This document shows, in pieces, positions 1 to 6,061 of a stretch of 6,853 nucleotides of DNA (position 1 is the stretch's first letter; each line of letters begins with the position of its first letter). The DNA comes from H111-94 sp034436045 (GTDB taxonomy: Bacteria; Chloroflexota; Ktedonobacteria; Ktedonobacterales; Ktedonobacteraceae), in NCBI GenBank assembly GCA_034436045.1, contig DAOTVZ010000057.1, positions 1-6,853 of the forward strand, in the 5' to 3' direction. The notes under the pieces are model-generated. The model was given only the letters and a program-made list of their open reading frames with translations. It was not told the origin of the DNA and did no database searches. Position numbers and translations under genes: made by a program.

Positions 1-38
1 ACGTTTTACCGGTTAGCACACGACAAAAGGAAGAGTTT

Positions 39-914
39 ATGGCTACCGAGGTTGAAAGCTGGCAACACCGCGACATCATCACCAATGGCATTCGGATGCA
101 CTACGTCACTCAAGGTCAGGGGCCGCTCGTCGTTCTGCTGCACGGCTTTCCTGAGTTCTGGTACTCCTGGCGTTACCAGATACCCGTGCTGGCAGCGCAG
201 GGCTATAAGGTGGTCGCACCCGACCTGCGTGGCTATAACGATAGCGACAAGCCCCGCCGGGGCTACGACGTGCCCACACTGCTGCGCGACATCAAGGGGC
301 TGATCGAAGGACTGGGTTACGAGAAGGCCGTCATTGTCGGCCATGACTGGGGCGGCGTGCTGGCCTGGGCCTTCCCCATGCGCTATCCCCACATGACGGA
401 GCGCCTGATCGTACTCAACGCACCGCATCCGTGGGCTTTTCAACGTGAACTGCGTCATGCCAAACAATTGCGCATGAGCTGGTACGTGCTGGCCTTTCAA
501 ATTCCCTGGCTGCCCGACTACCTGCTCGCGCGCCATCACGCCCGCCTTATCGGTCAGACAATTTATCGGATCGCTGTACGCAAAGAGGCATTTCCGCCCG
601 ATGTGCTGCTACGCTACCAGGATGCCATGAGCAAGCCACGCGCCATCACCTCTGCACTGAACTATTACCGTAATCTCATGCGGCGTGGCATCTTTCGCCC
701 CATGAGCAGAAATACACAAAGGAGTATTGAGGTGCCTACACTGCTGATCTGGGGCGAACAGGATGTCGCGCTCAGCATTGAGCTAACAAAAGACCTGGAA
801 CAGTGGGTACCCAATATTCAGGTACAACTCATCGCCGACAGCGGCCACTGGGTACAACAAGAACAACCAGAGTTGGTGAATCACTCTATACTGGAATTTG
901 TATCGAACGGGTGA
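39..914 (+). CDS. alpha/beta hydrolase, soluble epoxide hydrolase-like
   Basis: A complete 291-aa cytoplasmic alpha/beta-hydrolase-fold enzyme with no signal peptide or membrane segment. Seen in the sequence: the oxyanion-hole motif HGFP (residues 35-38); the nucleophile elbow GHDWGG with Asp103; the DLRGYNDSDKP loop (62-72); an acidic residue Asp242 in WGEQD; and His270 in SGHW. This gives an Asp-Asp-His triad. In the lid, Tyr149 (before FQIP) and Tyr210 (in ALNYYR) align with the two tyrosines that polarise the epoxide ring in soluble epoxide hydrolases. That favours epoxide hydrolysis to a diol over haloalkane or fluoroacetate dehalogenation; fluoroacetate dehalogenases usually carry an Arg after the nucleophile, whereas here it is Trp104. 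The start at 39 is supported by AGGAAG at 28-33. The gene stands alone, convergent with priA, so the context gives no substrate. The fold and triad are secure; the reaction is inferred, and the natural substrate is unknown. Confidence 0.88.
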   Translation: MATEVESWQHRDIITNGIRMHYVTQGQGPLVVLLHGFPEFWYSWRYQIPVLAAQGYKVVAPDLRGYNDSDKPRRGYDVPTLLRDIKGLIEGLGYEKAVIVGHDWGGVLAWAFPMRYPHMTERLIVLNAPHPWAFQRELRHAKQLRMSWYVLAFQIPWLPDYLLARHHARLIGQTIYRIAVRKEAFPPDVLLRYQDAMSKPRAITSALNYYRNLMRRGIFRPMSRNTQRSIEVPTLLIWGEQDVALSIELTKDLEQWVPNIQVQLIADSGHWVQQEQPELVNHSILEFVSNG

Positions 915-939
915 GCAGAGCAAGCGCAAGACAATGGCG

Positions 940-1008
940 CTACAATGAAAACGAACAGGGCTGGTAGCATCTCATTGTAGAGGCATACCTTTGCGGTCGC
1001 CCTGCTCG
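940..1008. repeat. two interleaved inverted repeats between convergent genes
   Basis: The gap between the convergent hydrolase and priA genes holds two inverted repeats. The first is a perfect 9-bp repeat, CTACAATGA at 940-948 and TCATTGTAG at 972-980. The second is a 10-bp repeat, CGAACAGGGC at 952-961 and GCCCTGCTCG at 999-1008. Its one non-Watson-Crick position is G.U in leftward RNA but A.C in rightward RNA, so the second stem is better in the priA transcript. The arms alternate (A-B-A'-B'), so the stems either compete or could form a pseudoknot. A transcription-ending or 3'-protecting role for both genes is plausible. There is no run of T on either strand, so this is not a classical intrinsic terminator. 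Confidence 0.45.
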
Positions 1009-1012
1009 CCCT

Positions 1013-3637
1013 TCATAGCGTACTCACAGGGTCAATATCCACTTCCCAATCGCCTGGGTCGATGACGCGCAACAGGCGGTGCAGGTCGGGGCCGCGCACG
1101 AGAATTTGCCAGCGGTATCTGCCGCGTATGTGCTCCATCAGCGCGGGTGCGGGGCCGACCAGTTCCGTCTCGCTCAGTTCCAGGCGCTGAATCCATTCGG
1201 TCAGACGCTGCGCCATCAGAAGCGCCTCGTTCTGCGCTTTGTGGCGCTGTTCATGACTATACGAAAATTTAACAAACTGGCGGAAGGGGGGATAGCGGTA
1301 GCGCAGGCGAGTCTCGATTTCGATATTATAGAAGGTATGATAGTCATGGCATGCTGCTGTCTCGATGCAGAAATGCTGCGGATTGAAGGTCTGGATAATG
1401 ACACGACCAGGATGTTGTCCACGTCCGGCGCGGCCCGCTACCTGGGTGAGCAGCGTAAAGGCGCGTTCCGGTGTGGCATAGTCCGGTAAGGTAAGGGCGA
1501 TATCGGCGGAGATGACGCCCACCAGCGTTACGCCCGGCAGATCAAGCCCCTTCGCAATCATCTGTGTGCCAACCAGGATATCGGCCTCGTGGCTGGCAAA
1601 ACGCTCTAAGAGGTCTTCATGGGCATGGCGCACGCGCGTGGTATCACGATCCCAGCGCAGCATACGCGCCGTCGGAAAGTGCTTCTGCAACGTCTCCTGC
1701 ACCTTCTCCGTACCGAGGCCGAAATAACGAATACCCTCGCTATAACAACTGGGGCAGCGCGTCAGCATTTTACTGATCTCGCCGCAGTAATGGCACAGCA
1801 GGATACGCTCGGTGGCATGATACGTCAGGGGAATATCGCACTGTTTGCATAAGGCGACATAGCCACACTGGCGACAAAGGATGCTGCTGGCCATGCCGCG
1901 CCGATTTAAAAATAAGATCGCCTGCTGGCCCTGACTCAGCACATGCTCCAGTTCTTCCTGCAAGCGACGACTGAGGATACTGGTATTCCCGGCATGCAAT
2001 TCGTCGCGCAGATCGACAATCTCAACCGGTGGCAACGCCGCGCCCACACGCCCCGGCAGTTCCACCAGACGATACAGGCCCTGCTGCGCCCGATAGTACG
2101 TTTCGACAGCGGGCGTGGCACTGCCCAGCACGACCGGAATGCGCAGTTGTTGGCCCAGAGCGACCGCTGCCGCGCGTGCGTGATAGGTCGGCCTGCGCTC
2201 CGCCTGCTTATAGGCCGGTTCATGTTCCTCGTCCACAATCACAATGCCCAGATTGGGAACGGGAGCGAAGAGCGCCGAACGCGAGCCAATAACGACATCG
2301 ACCTGCCCCGAACGAATGCGCCGCCACTCATCGTAGCGTTCACCATCGCTGAGCGCGCTGTGAATAATGGCAACACGACCGGGGAAACGGCTCGCCACGC
2401 GCTGCACCGCCTGCGTGGTCAAGGCGATCTCCGGTACAAGAATGATGCCGCGTTTGCCCTGTGCAACCAGGGCTGCCAGCGCCTGCAAATACACCTCTGT
2501 TTTGCCACTGCCCGTAACGCCGTGTAACAATACAGGTTGCTGTGGGTCGGCTTGCAGAATCGCCTCGACCGCTCGCCGCTGGTCAGAAGTGAGCGTGAGC
2601 GGCACGCCGGGCGTTATAACGCGACCGCGCAAAGGGTCGCGGCGTACCTCTGCCTCTTCGATGGCAATCAGCGAGACACGAGCCAGTTGACGGAGTTGCG
2701 CCTCGGTAATGCCACACGCCTTGCGCAACATATGAGGCGTCCAATAAACCTCCTGCATGGCCCCGATGCTCTGCCTGCCATGCTGTAAGAGATCAAGCGC
2801 CGCCAACTGGCGTTGCAGTGCCAGCACGACCTTATCCTGCACGGGCGGCTCCATAACAGCGGTCATGGAACCGCCCCAGGGGTCAGGTTTGCGCGTGGCA
2901 GAGCGACCGCCAGCAGGGCGCGTGTGAGGGGACAGGGCGACCGCCAGGGTGGCCCCTTGCCGTGCCTGTATTGTCTGCTCTGCGTGCATACGCCACACCG
3001 CAAGGGTCTCGTCATCTGCCACGAGCCGTACCACCCGTTTGACGGCGGCTCTAGCGCGCGGGGCCTGCAATTCTGCCTCGCGTGTAATCAAGCCGCTGGC
3101 CATCGCCTCTTTTATTATCTCACGCGCTTTCTTCTCGCCGAGCATCTGCTTGAGGCGCTGTGTATCCAGTTTGCCATCGGCGAGCAACAGGCCGATCAGT
3201 GCCCGCACACGCGGCGAAGCCTCCGGCATCTCCTGTTCATTCTCATGAAGGCCTGTGGCAAGTTTCAACACCGTCTGCGAGCGTTGCATCAGCCCTGGCG
3301 GCAACATCATAAAAGCCACCTGAGCCAGCGGCGTCACATAATATTCCGCCATCCACTCCGCCAGCCGCATCTGATGGGGCAACAGGGCAGGCATCGGGTC
3401 GAGAATACTGTGTAATGGACGGATGATATAGGATGGAGCATCTGGCAACTCTTCTTCATGCATCGACCAGATGATACCTTCAATGAGGCGTTGACCGTAG
3501 GGTGCAGCCACCAGTTGACCGGGCTGGAGCATGGCTTGTAGTTCGGCTGGTACTGAGTAGGTGAGCATGGATTGCCCGTTTTGCCAGTTGGCAGCGGGCG
3601 TCACGATCTCGGCCAGCATCTCGCGCGTCTCAGCCAT
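1013..3637 (-). CDS. priA: primosomal protein N', replication restart helicase PriA
   Basis: PriA is a superfamily 2 3'-to-5' DNA helicase that recognises stalled or collapsed forks and starts reloading of the replicative helicase. This is an intact 874-aa protein. Seen, in order: an N-terminal fork-binding domain (about 1-116); helical and winged-helix segments (about 140-335); Walker A GVTGSGKTE (373-381); DEEH box (469-472); GSATP (505-509); eight zinc-binding cysteines in four CxxC pairs (588/591, 597/600, 615/618, 628/631); GTQMIAKGLD (690-699); and QVAGRAGRG (732-740). It is longer than the 732-aa E. coli enzyme, partly through a Pro/Gly/Arg-rich insert around 236-265. I chose ATG at 3637 because GGGAG at 3650-3646 lies 8 nt upstream. 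An in-frame TTG at 3652 would add five residues but would place the start inside that ribosome binding site. The gene follows mutL by one nucleotide and is almost certainly cotranscribed with it. Confidence 0.96.
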   Translation of the reverse strand: MAETREMLAEIVTPAANWQNGQSMLTYSVPAELQAMLQPGQLVAAPYGQRLIEGIIWSMHEEELPDAPSYIIRPLHSILDPMPALLPHQMRLAEWMAEYYVTPLAQVAFMMLPPGLMQRSQTVLKLATGLHENEQEMPEASPRVRALIGLLLADGKLDTQRLKQMLGEKKAREIIKEAMASGLITREAELQAPRARAAVKRVVRLVADDETLAVWRMHAEQTIQARQGATLAVALSPHTRPAGGRSATRKPDPWGGSMTAVMEPPVQDKVVLALQRQLAALDLLQHGRQSIGAMQEVYWTPHMLRKACGITEAQLRQLARVSLIAIEEAEVRRDPLRGRVITPGVPLTLTSDQRRAVEAILQADPQQPVLLHGVTGSGKTEVYLQALAALVAQGKRGIILVPEIALTTQAVQRVASRFPGRVAIIHSALSDGERYDEWRRIRSGQVDVVIGSRSALFAPVPNLGIVIVDEEHEPAYKQAERRPTYHARAAAVALGQQLRIPVVLGSATPAVETYYRAQQGLYRLVELPGRVGAALPPVEIVDLRDELHAGNTSILSRRLQEELEHVLSQGQQAILFLNRRGMASSILCRQCGYVALCKQCDIPLTYHATERILLCHYCGEISKMLTRCPSCYSEGIRYFGLGTEKVQETLQKHFPTARMLRWDRDTTRVRHAHEDLLERFASHEADILVGTQMIAKGLDLPGVTLVGVISADIALTLPDYATPERAFTLLTQVAGRAGRGQHPGRVIIQTFNPQHFCIETAACHDYHTFYNIEIETRLRYRYPPFRQFVKFSYSHEQRHKAQNEALLMAQRLTEWIQRLELSETELVGPAPALMEHIRGRYRWQILVRGPDLHRLLRVIDPGDWEVDIDPVSTL

Positions 3638-3638
3638 T

Positions 3639-5741
3639 TTACCGTCTCCCAAACTCTCGCTGCAAGGCCGCCAGACTGAAATGGACGGTGGTAGGACGCC
3701 CGTGACAGCAGCTATAGGGGGCTTGCGTCTGCTCCAGTTGCTCCAGCATCTCGCGCATCTCGCTAACGGTCAGAAAGTAGTTGGCTTTGATGGCGGCTTT
3801 GCAGGCAATGTTCGCCAGCGCGCGCTCCTCCCAGGTCTCTGTGTGGCCCAGACTCTCCGGCGCGGTTAGCTCTAAGAGCAGGTCGTGCAGCGATTGTGTA
3901 TTCAGGCGCTTTGCCAGCACATCGGGCACTGCTGTCACCGTAATCGAGCCATCGACGCAGGTCAGCAGAAAGCCGATCTGCTCAAGCTGGGCCTGATATT
4001 CCTCAACGGCCTCTATCTCCTGTGGCGACAATGCCAGTTTCATCGGCGTCAGTAAATGCTGCGATAGCGGTGTATGCGCCTTGAGCGAGGCCACCATGCG
4101 TTCCAGCAAGATGCGCTCGTGTGCCGCGTGCTGATCGATCAGGTATAGTCCGTCTTCCCCCTCCGTGACGATATAGCTCTGCGCAAGCTGACCGATAACG
4201 CGCAAACGAGGCAGTTTTTTCCTCGTTGTAGTAGTCTCCATCCGCGTCGGCAGCGCCTCCTCCGACGCGCTCCATGCTAACATAGTGTTTGTTGATAACG
4301 ACGATAGCGACTGTGTGGGCGGGGGCTGGTCTACCACGTCCGCGCGTTGCCCGACCGATGGTGTACTTTGCTCGTCTGCCGCCGACTGCTGATGTACCTC
4401 GTCGGTTTGTTGGTCGATCTGTGGCGCTACCACCTGTTCCGAACGTTTAGCAACCGGATGCACATGGCTCTGCCAGAGGCGGGTGGTCAGTGGCGGTTTC
4501 GTGCCCGTCTCTTCCTCCGTCACGGTCAACCAGGGATTATCATAGGATAGTGTGTCAGTATCATCCTCCAGTGGAAGGATGGCTTCAGAGGATTCACGCT
4601 GTCTATCCTCAACAGGGGATGCCGCCTGTTCGTCGGTTATATCGTCAGTGGACGATGGGCGTGCTGAACGGGCCTTTGCCGACGAATGTGGTACATTTGT
4701 TTGCGCGTTCTCTGCCGCTGGTTGCCAGTGCGGCATCTGCGGCTCTTCGAGCAGGGCCTGGCGCACAGCGCGCAGCACAGCCGCAAAGACGCGCCGTTCC
4801 TTCAGAAAGCGAATCTCGGTCTTGGCCGGATGCACGTTGACATCGATCAATGACGGATCAAGCTCGATGTTGATAACCGCGATAGGATGGCGTCCGCTGA
4901 GCAGCAGTGAGTGATAGGCTCCCTCGACCGCCGAGGTCAGCGTGCGACTCATGACCCAGCGCCGGTTGACAAAAAAGGAGATATACTGGCGCGTGCTTTT
5001 GTAGCAGGTGGGACGACTGGTATAGCCCGTTACAAGCGGCGCGCTGGCATCATCGCGCGATTCCATAGGGACGAGCGGCACCATCTGTTCCGCCACCTGC
5101 AAGCCGTAAATCTCGACCAGGACGCTGGCGAGCTTGCCATTGCCGGGAGTGGCGAAAATCTGCTTGCCCTCGCTAAAGACTGTAAAGCGGATTTCGGGAT
5201 AGGCCAGCGCATACTGCTCCAGCAGGTGATGGCAATGGCTCACCTCCGTGTTGCGGCTCTTGAGAAACTTGAGGCGGGCCGGTACGGCGCTAAACAGGTT
5301 GCGCACGGTGATGGTCGTGCCCTCCGGCGATGCTGCGCTCGTCACCTCGGAGAACTGCCCATTGACGGCGCTGATCTGCGCGCCTTGCTCATAGCCGCGT
5401 GCATGACTGACCAGCGTGACCTCGGCCACAGCCGCGATAGAGGCCAGCGCCTCGCCGCGAAAGCCGAGCGAGCGAATATGCTCCAGGTCGTCAATCTGCG
5501 CCACCTTGCTGGTGGCGTGGCGCGCCAGCGCCAGCGGTAGCTCGTCGGGCGGAATGCCGCAGCCATTGTCGGTGACGCGAATCAGTTGCAGGCCGCCGTT
5601 GAGCAGGTCAACACGAATCTGGGTAGCTCCGGCGTCAATACTATTCTCGATCAGTTCCTTAACCACCGACGCGGGTCGCTCGACTACTTCTCCGGCAGCG
5701 ATCTTGGCGGCAACATCGGGCGCGAGTTGACGTATGGGCAT
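3639..5741 (-). CDS. mutL: DNA mismatch repair protein MutL, endonuclease type
   Basis: MutL couples mismatch recognition by MutS to strand removal. This 700-aa protein has a complete GHKL ATPase domain: ELIENSIDAGA with Glu29 and Asn33, DNGCGI at 58-63, ATSK at 76-79, GFRGEAL at 93-99, and VNVHPAKTE at 301-309 with the conserved Lys307. Residues about 340-507 form a long linker rich in Gln, Ser, Thr, Asp and Glu. The C-terminal domain carries the metal-dependent nicking motif DQHA(X)2E(X)4E (536-547), a QHLLTP sliding-clamp-binding motif (561-566), ACKAAIKA (646-653) and CCHGRP (678-683). The last replaces the usual CPHGRP, with the Cys and His metal ligands kept. Known for the family: such MutL proteins nick the new strand themselves and do not need MutH or Dam methylation. 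The ATG at 5741 has AGGAG at 5754-5750, 8 nt upstream. The gene is first in the mutL-priA operon and has its own promoter and a possible LexA operator. Confidence 0.97.
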   Translation of the reverse strand: MPIRQLAPDVAAKIAAGEVVERPASVVKELIENSIDAGATQIRVDLLNGGLQLIRVTDNGCGIPPDELPLALARHATSKVAQIDDLEHIRSLGFRGEALASIAAVAEVTLVSHARGYEQGAQISAVNGQFSEVTSAASPEGTTITVRNLFSAVPARLKFLKSRNTEVSHCHHLLEQYALAYPEIRFTVFSEGKQIFATPGNGKLASVLVEIYGLQVAEQMVPLVPMESRDDASAPLVTGYTSRPTCYKSTRQYISFFVNRRWVMSRTLTSAVEGAYHSLLLSGRHPIAVINIELDPSLIDVNVHPAKTEIRFLKERRVFAAVLRAVRQALLEEPQMPHWQPAAENAQTNVPHSSAKARSARPSSTDDITDEQAASPVEDRQRESSEAILPLEDDTDTLSYDNPWLTVTEEETGTKPPLTTRLWQSHVHPVAKRSEQVVAPQIDQQTDEVHQQSAADEQSTPSVGQRADVVDQPPPTQSLSSLSTNTMLAWSASEEALPTRMETTTTRKKLPRLRVIGQLAQSYIVTEGEDGLYLIDQHAAHERILLERMVASLKAHTPLSQHLLTPMKLALSPQEIEAVEEYQAQLEQIGFLLTCVDGSITVTAVPDVLAKRLNTQSLHDLLLELTAPESLGHTETWEERALANIACKAAIKANYFLTVSEMREMLEQLEQTQAPYSCCHGRPTTVHFSLAALQREFGRR
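3646..3650 (-). promoter_or_regulatory. priA ribosome binding site inside the mutL 3' end
   Basis: On the leftward strand GGGAG occupies 3650-3646, within the final Gly-Arg codons of mutL and 8 nt before the ATG at 3637-3635. The order is GGGAG, the last bases of mutL with its TAA stop at 3641-3639, one A, then ATG. Ribosomes ending mutL would therefore stop directly on the priA start region, which suggests translational coupling. The site decides the priA start against the TTG at 3652. Confidence 0.75.
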
Positions 5742-5757
5742 AATCCATGCTCCTATT

Positions 5758-5772
5758 GCAGAGATGTTCTGC
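5758..5772. repeat. short inverted repeat in the mutL leader
   Basis: GCAGA at 5758-5762 and TCTGC at 5768-5772 form 5-bp arms around a 5-nt loop, just upstream of the mutL ribosome binding site (5754-5750). It overlaps a second possible pairing, GTTCT at 5766-5770 with AGAAC at 5778-5782. Both are short and may be chance. A modest effect on translation initiation is possible but not shown. Confidence 0.25.
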
Positions 5773-5778
5773 TAGTAA

Positions 5779-5790
5779 GAACGATTGTTC
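5779..5790. promoter_or_regulatory. candidate LexA (SOS) operator, GAAC-N4-GTTC
   Basis: GAACGATTGTTC is a perfect 4+4 palindrome with a 4-nt centre, matching the GAAC-N4-GTTC core of the Gram-positive type LexA box. That box is also known from a green non-sulfur bacterium, Dehalococcoides. It lies 7 nt downstream of the mutL -10 element (5803-5798), next to the expected transcription start near 5791, where a bound repressor would block RNA polymerase. The eight fixed bases would occur by chance about 0.1 times in a window this size and about 0.002 times in this 125-nt gap. Flanking bases (A before, A after) do not extend to the full CGAAC...GTTCG consensus. Regulation by LexA is inferred. 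Confidence 0.5.
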
Positions 5791-5797
5791 ACCGACT

Positions 5798-5806
5798 ATT
5801 ATAACA
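5798..5806 (-). promoter_or_regulatory. mutL-priA promoter, extended -10
   Basis: Read leftward, 5806-5798 is TGTTATAAT: a consensus TATAAT with the TGn extension of an extended -10 element. At 16-nt spacing the -35 region reads CTGAGC, a weak match to TTGACA, as is common when the -10 is extended. The predicted start is near 5791, giving a leader of about 50 nt before the mutL ATG. No better promoter is seen for the operon. Confidence 0.6.
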
Positions 5807-5844
5807 TGGCTGGGAAGTTGCTCAGACGAACCCCTTGACAGCTA

Positions 5845-5853
5845 TGCTAAAAT
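5845..5853 (+). promoter_or_regulatory. candidate tRNA-Thr promoter, extended -10
   Basis: TGCTAAAAT fits an extended -10 (TGn plus TAAAAT) and ends 13 nt before the tRNA 5' base, which predicts a start near 5860 and a very short leader. A perfect TTGACA lies at 5835-5840, but only 7 nt upstream of TAAAAT. Used as a -35 at normal spacing, it would need a poor -10 near 5857-5863. Which pair is used is unclear; that a rightward promoter lies here is likely because the tRNA needs one and mutL is divergent. Confidence 0.42.
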
Positions 5854-5866
5854 ACTGACGTAACAT

Positions 5867-5938
5867 GCCGGTGTAGCTCAGGGGTAGAGCGTTCGCCTTG
5901 TAAGCGAATGGTCAAGAGTTCGAATCTCTTCACCGGCT
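5867..5938 (+). tRNA. tRNA-Thr (anticodon UGU)
   Basis: The 72-nt sequence folds as a full cloverleaf with no mismatch. The acceptor stem is GCCGGTG with CACCGGC (5867-5873/5931-5937). The D stem is GCTC with GAGC (5876-5879/5887-5890). The anticodon stem is TTCGC with GCGAA (5892-5896/5904-5908) around loop CTTGTAA, whose anticodon TGT is at 5899-5901. The T stem is AAGAG with CTCTT (5914-5918/5926-5930) around TTCGAAT. The variable loop has 5 nt, the discriminator base is T, and CCA is not encoded. Anticodon UGU reads ACA and by wobble other threonine codons. It stands alone between divergent mutL and the methyltransferase gene. Confidence 0.97.
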
Positions 5939-5943
5939 TTTTT
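5938..5943 (+). terminator. T-run directly after the tRNA
   Basis: Six T residues follow the acceptor stem, the first being the discriminator base. The GC-rich acceptor/T-arm followed by a T-run could end transcription of the single tRNA, and no separate hairpin precedes it. The assignment rests only on this arrangement. Confidence 0.35.
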
Positions 5944-6061
5944 ATAGCCCACTTTCAACAGCCTTGCTATTATCACCCCCTGGTTTACGTTTCCCCACTA
6001 CACGAAGAGACGGCTATGCCTGAATAACACGGTATTAACACAAATACGTTTTGCTGGCTTT

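Noticed and set aside
1943..2527. Rightward 194-codon open frame opposite priA
   Set aside because: It covers the PriA helicase motifs (Walker A, DEEH, GSATP) on the other strand and has no features of its own.
3638..3652. TTG at 3652 as the priA start
   Set aside because: It would add five residues outside the conserved N-terminus and put the start inside the GGGAG that is correctly spaced for the ATG at 3637.
4911..5540. Rightward 209-codon open frame opposite mutL
   Set aside because: It lies wholly over the conserved MutL ATPase domain and shows no recognisable motif; it is an antisense shadow of a GC-rich gene.
5746..5748. Leftward ATG at 5748 as the mutL start
   Set aside because: It is out of frame with mutL and too close to the AGGAG; the ATG at 5741 has proper spacing and begins the conserved MPIRQL N-terminus.
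5944..6061. Search for a small gene or terminator between the tRNA and the methyltransferase
   Set aside because: No open frame of useful length, hairpin with T-run, or recognisable RNA was seen in these 118 nt.
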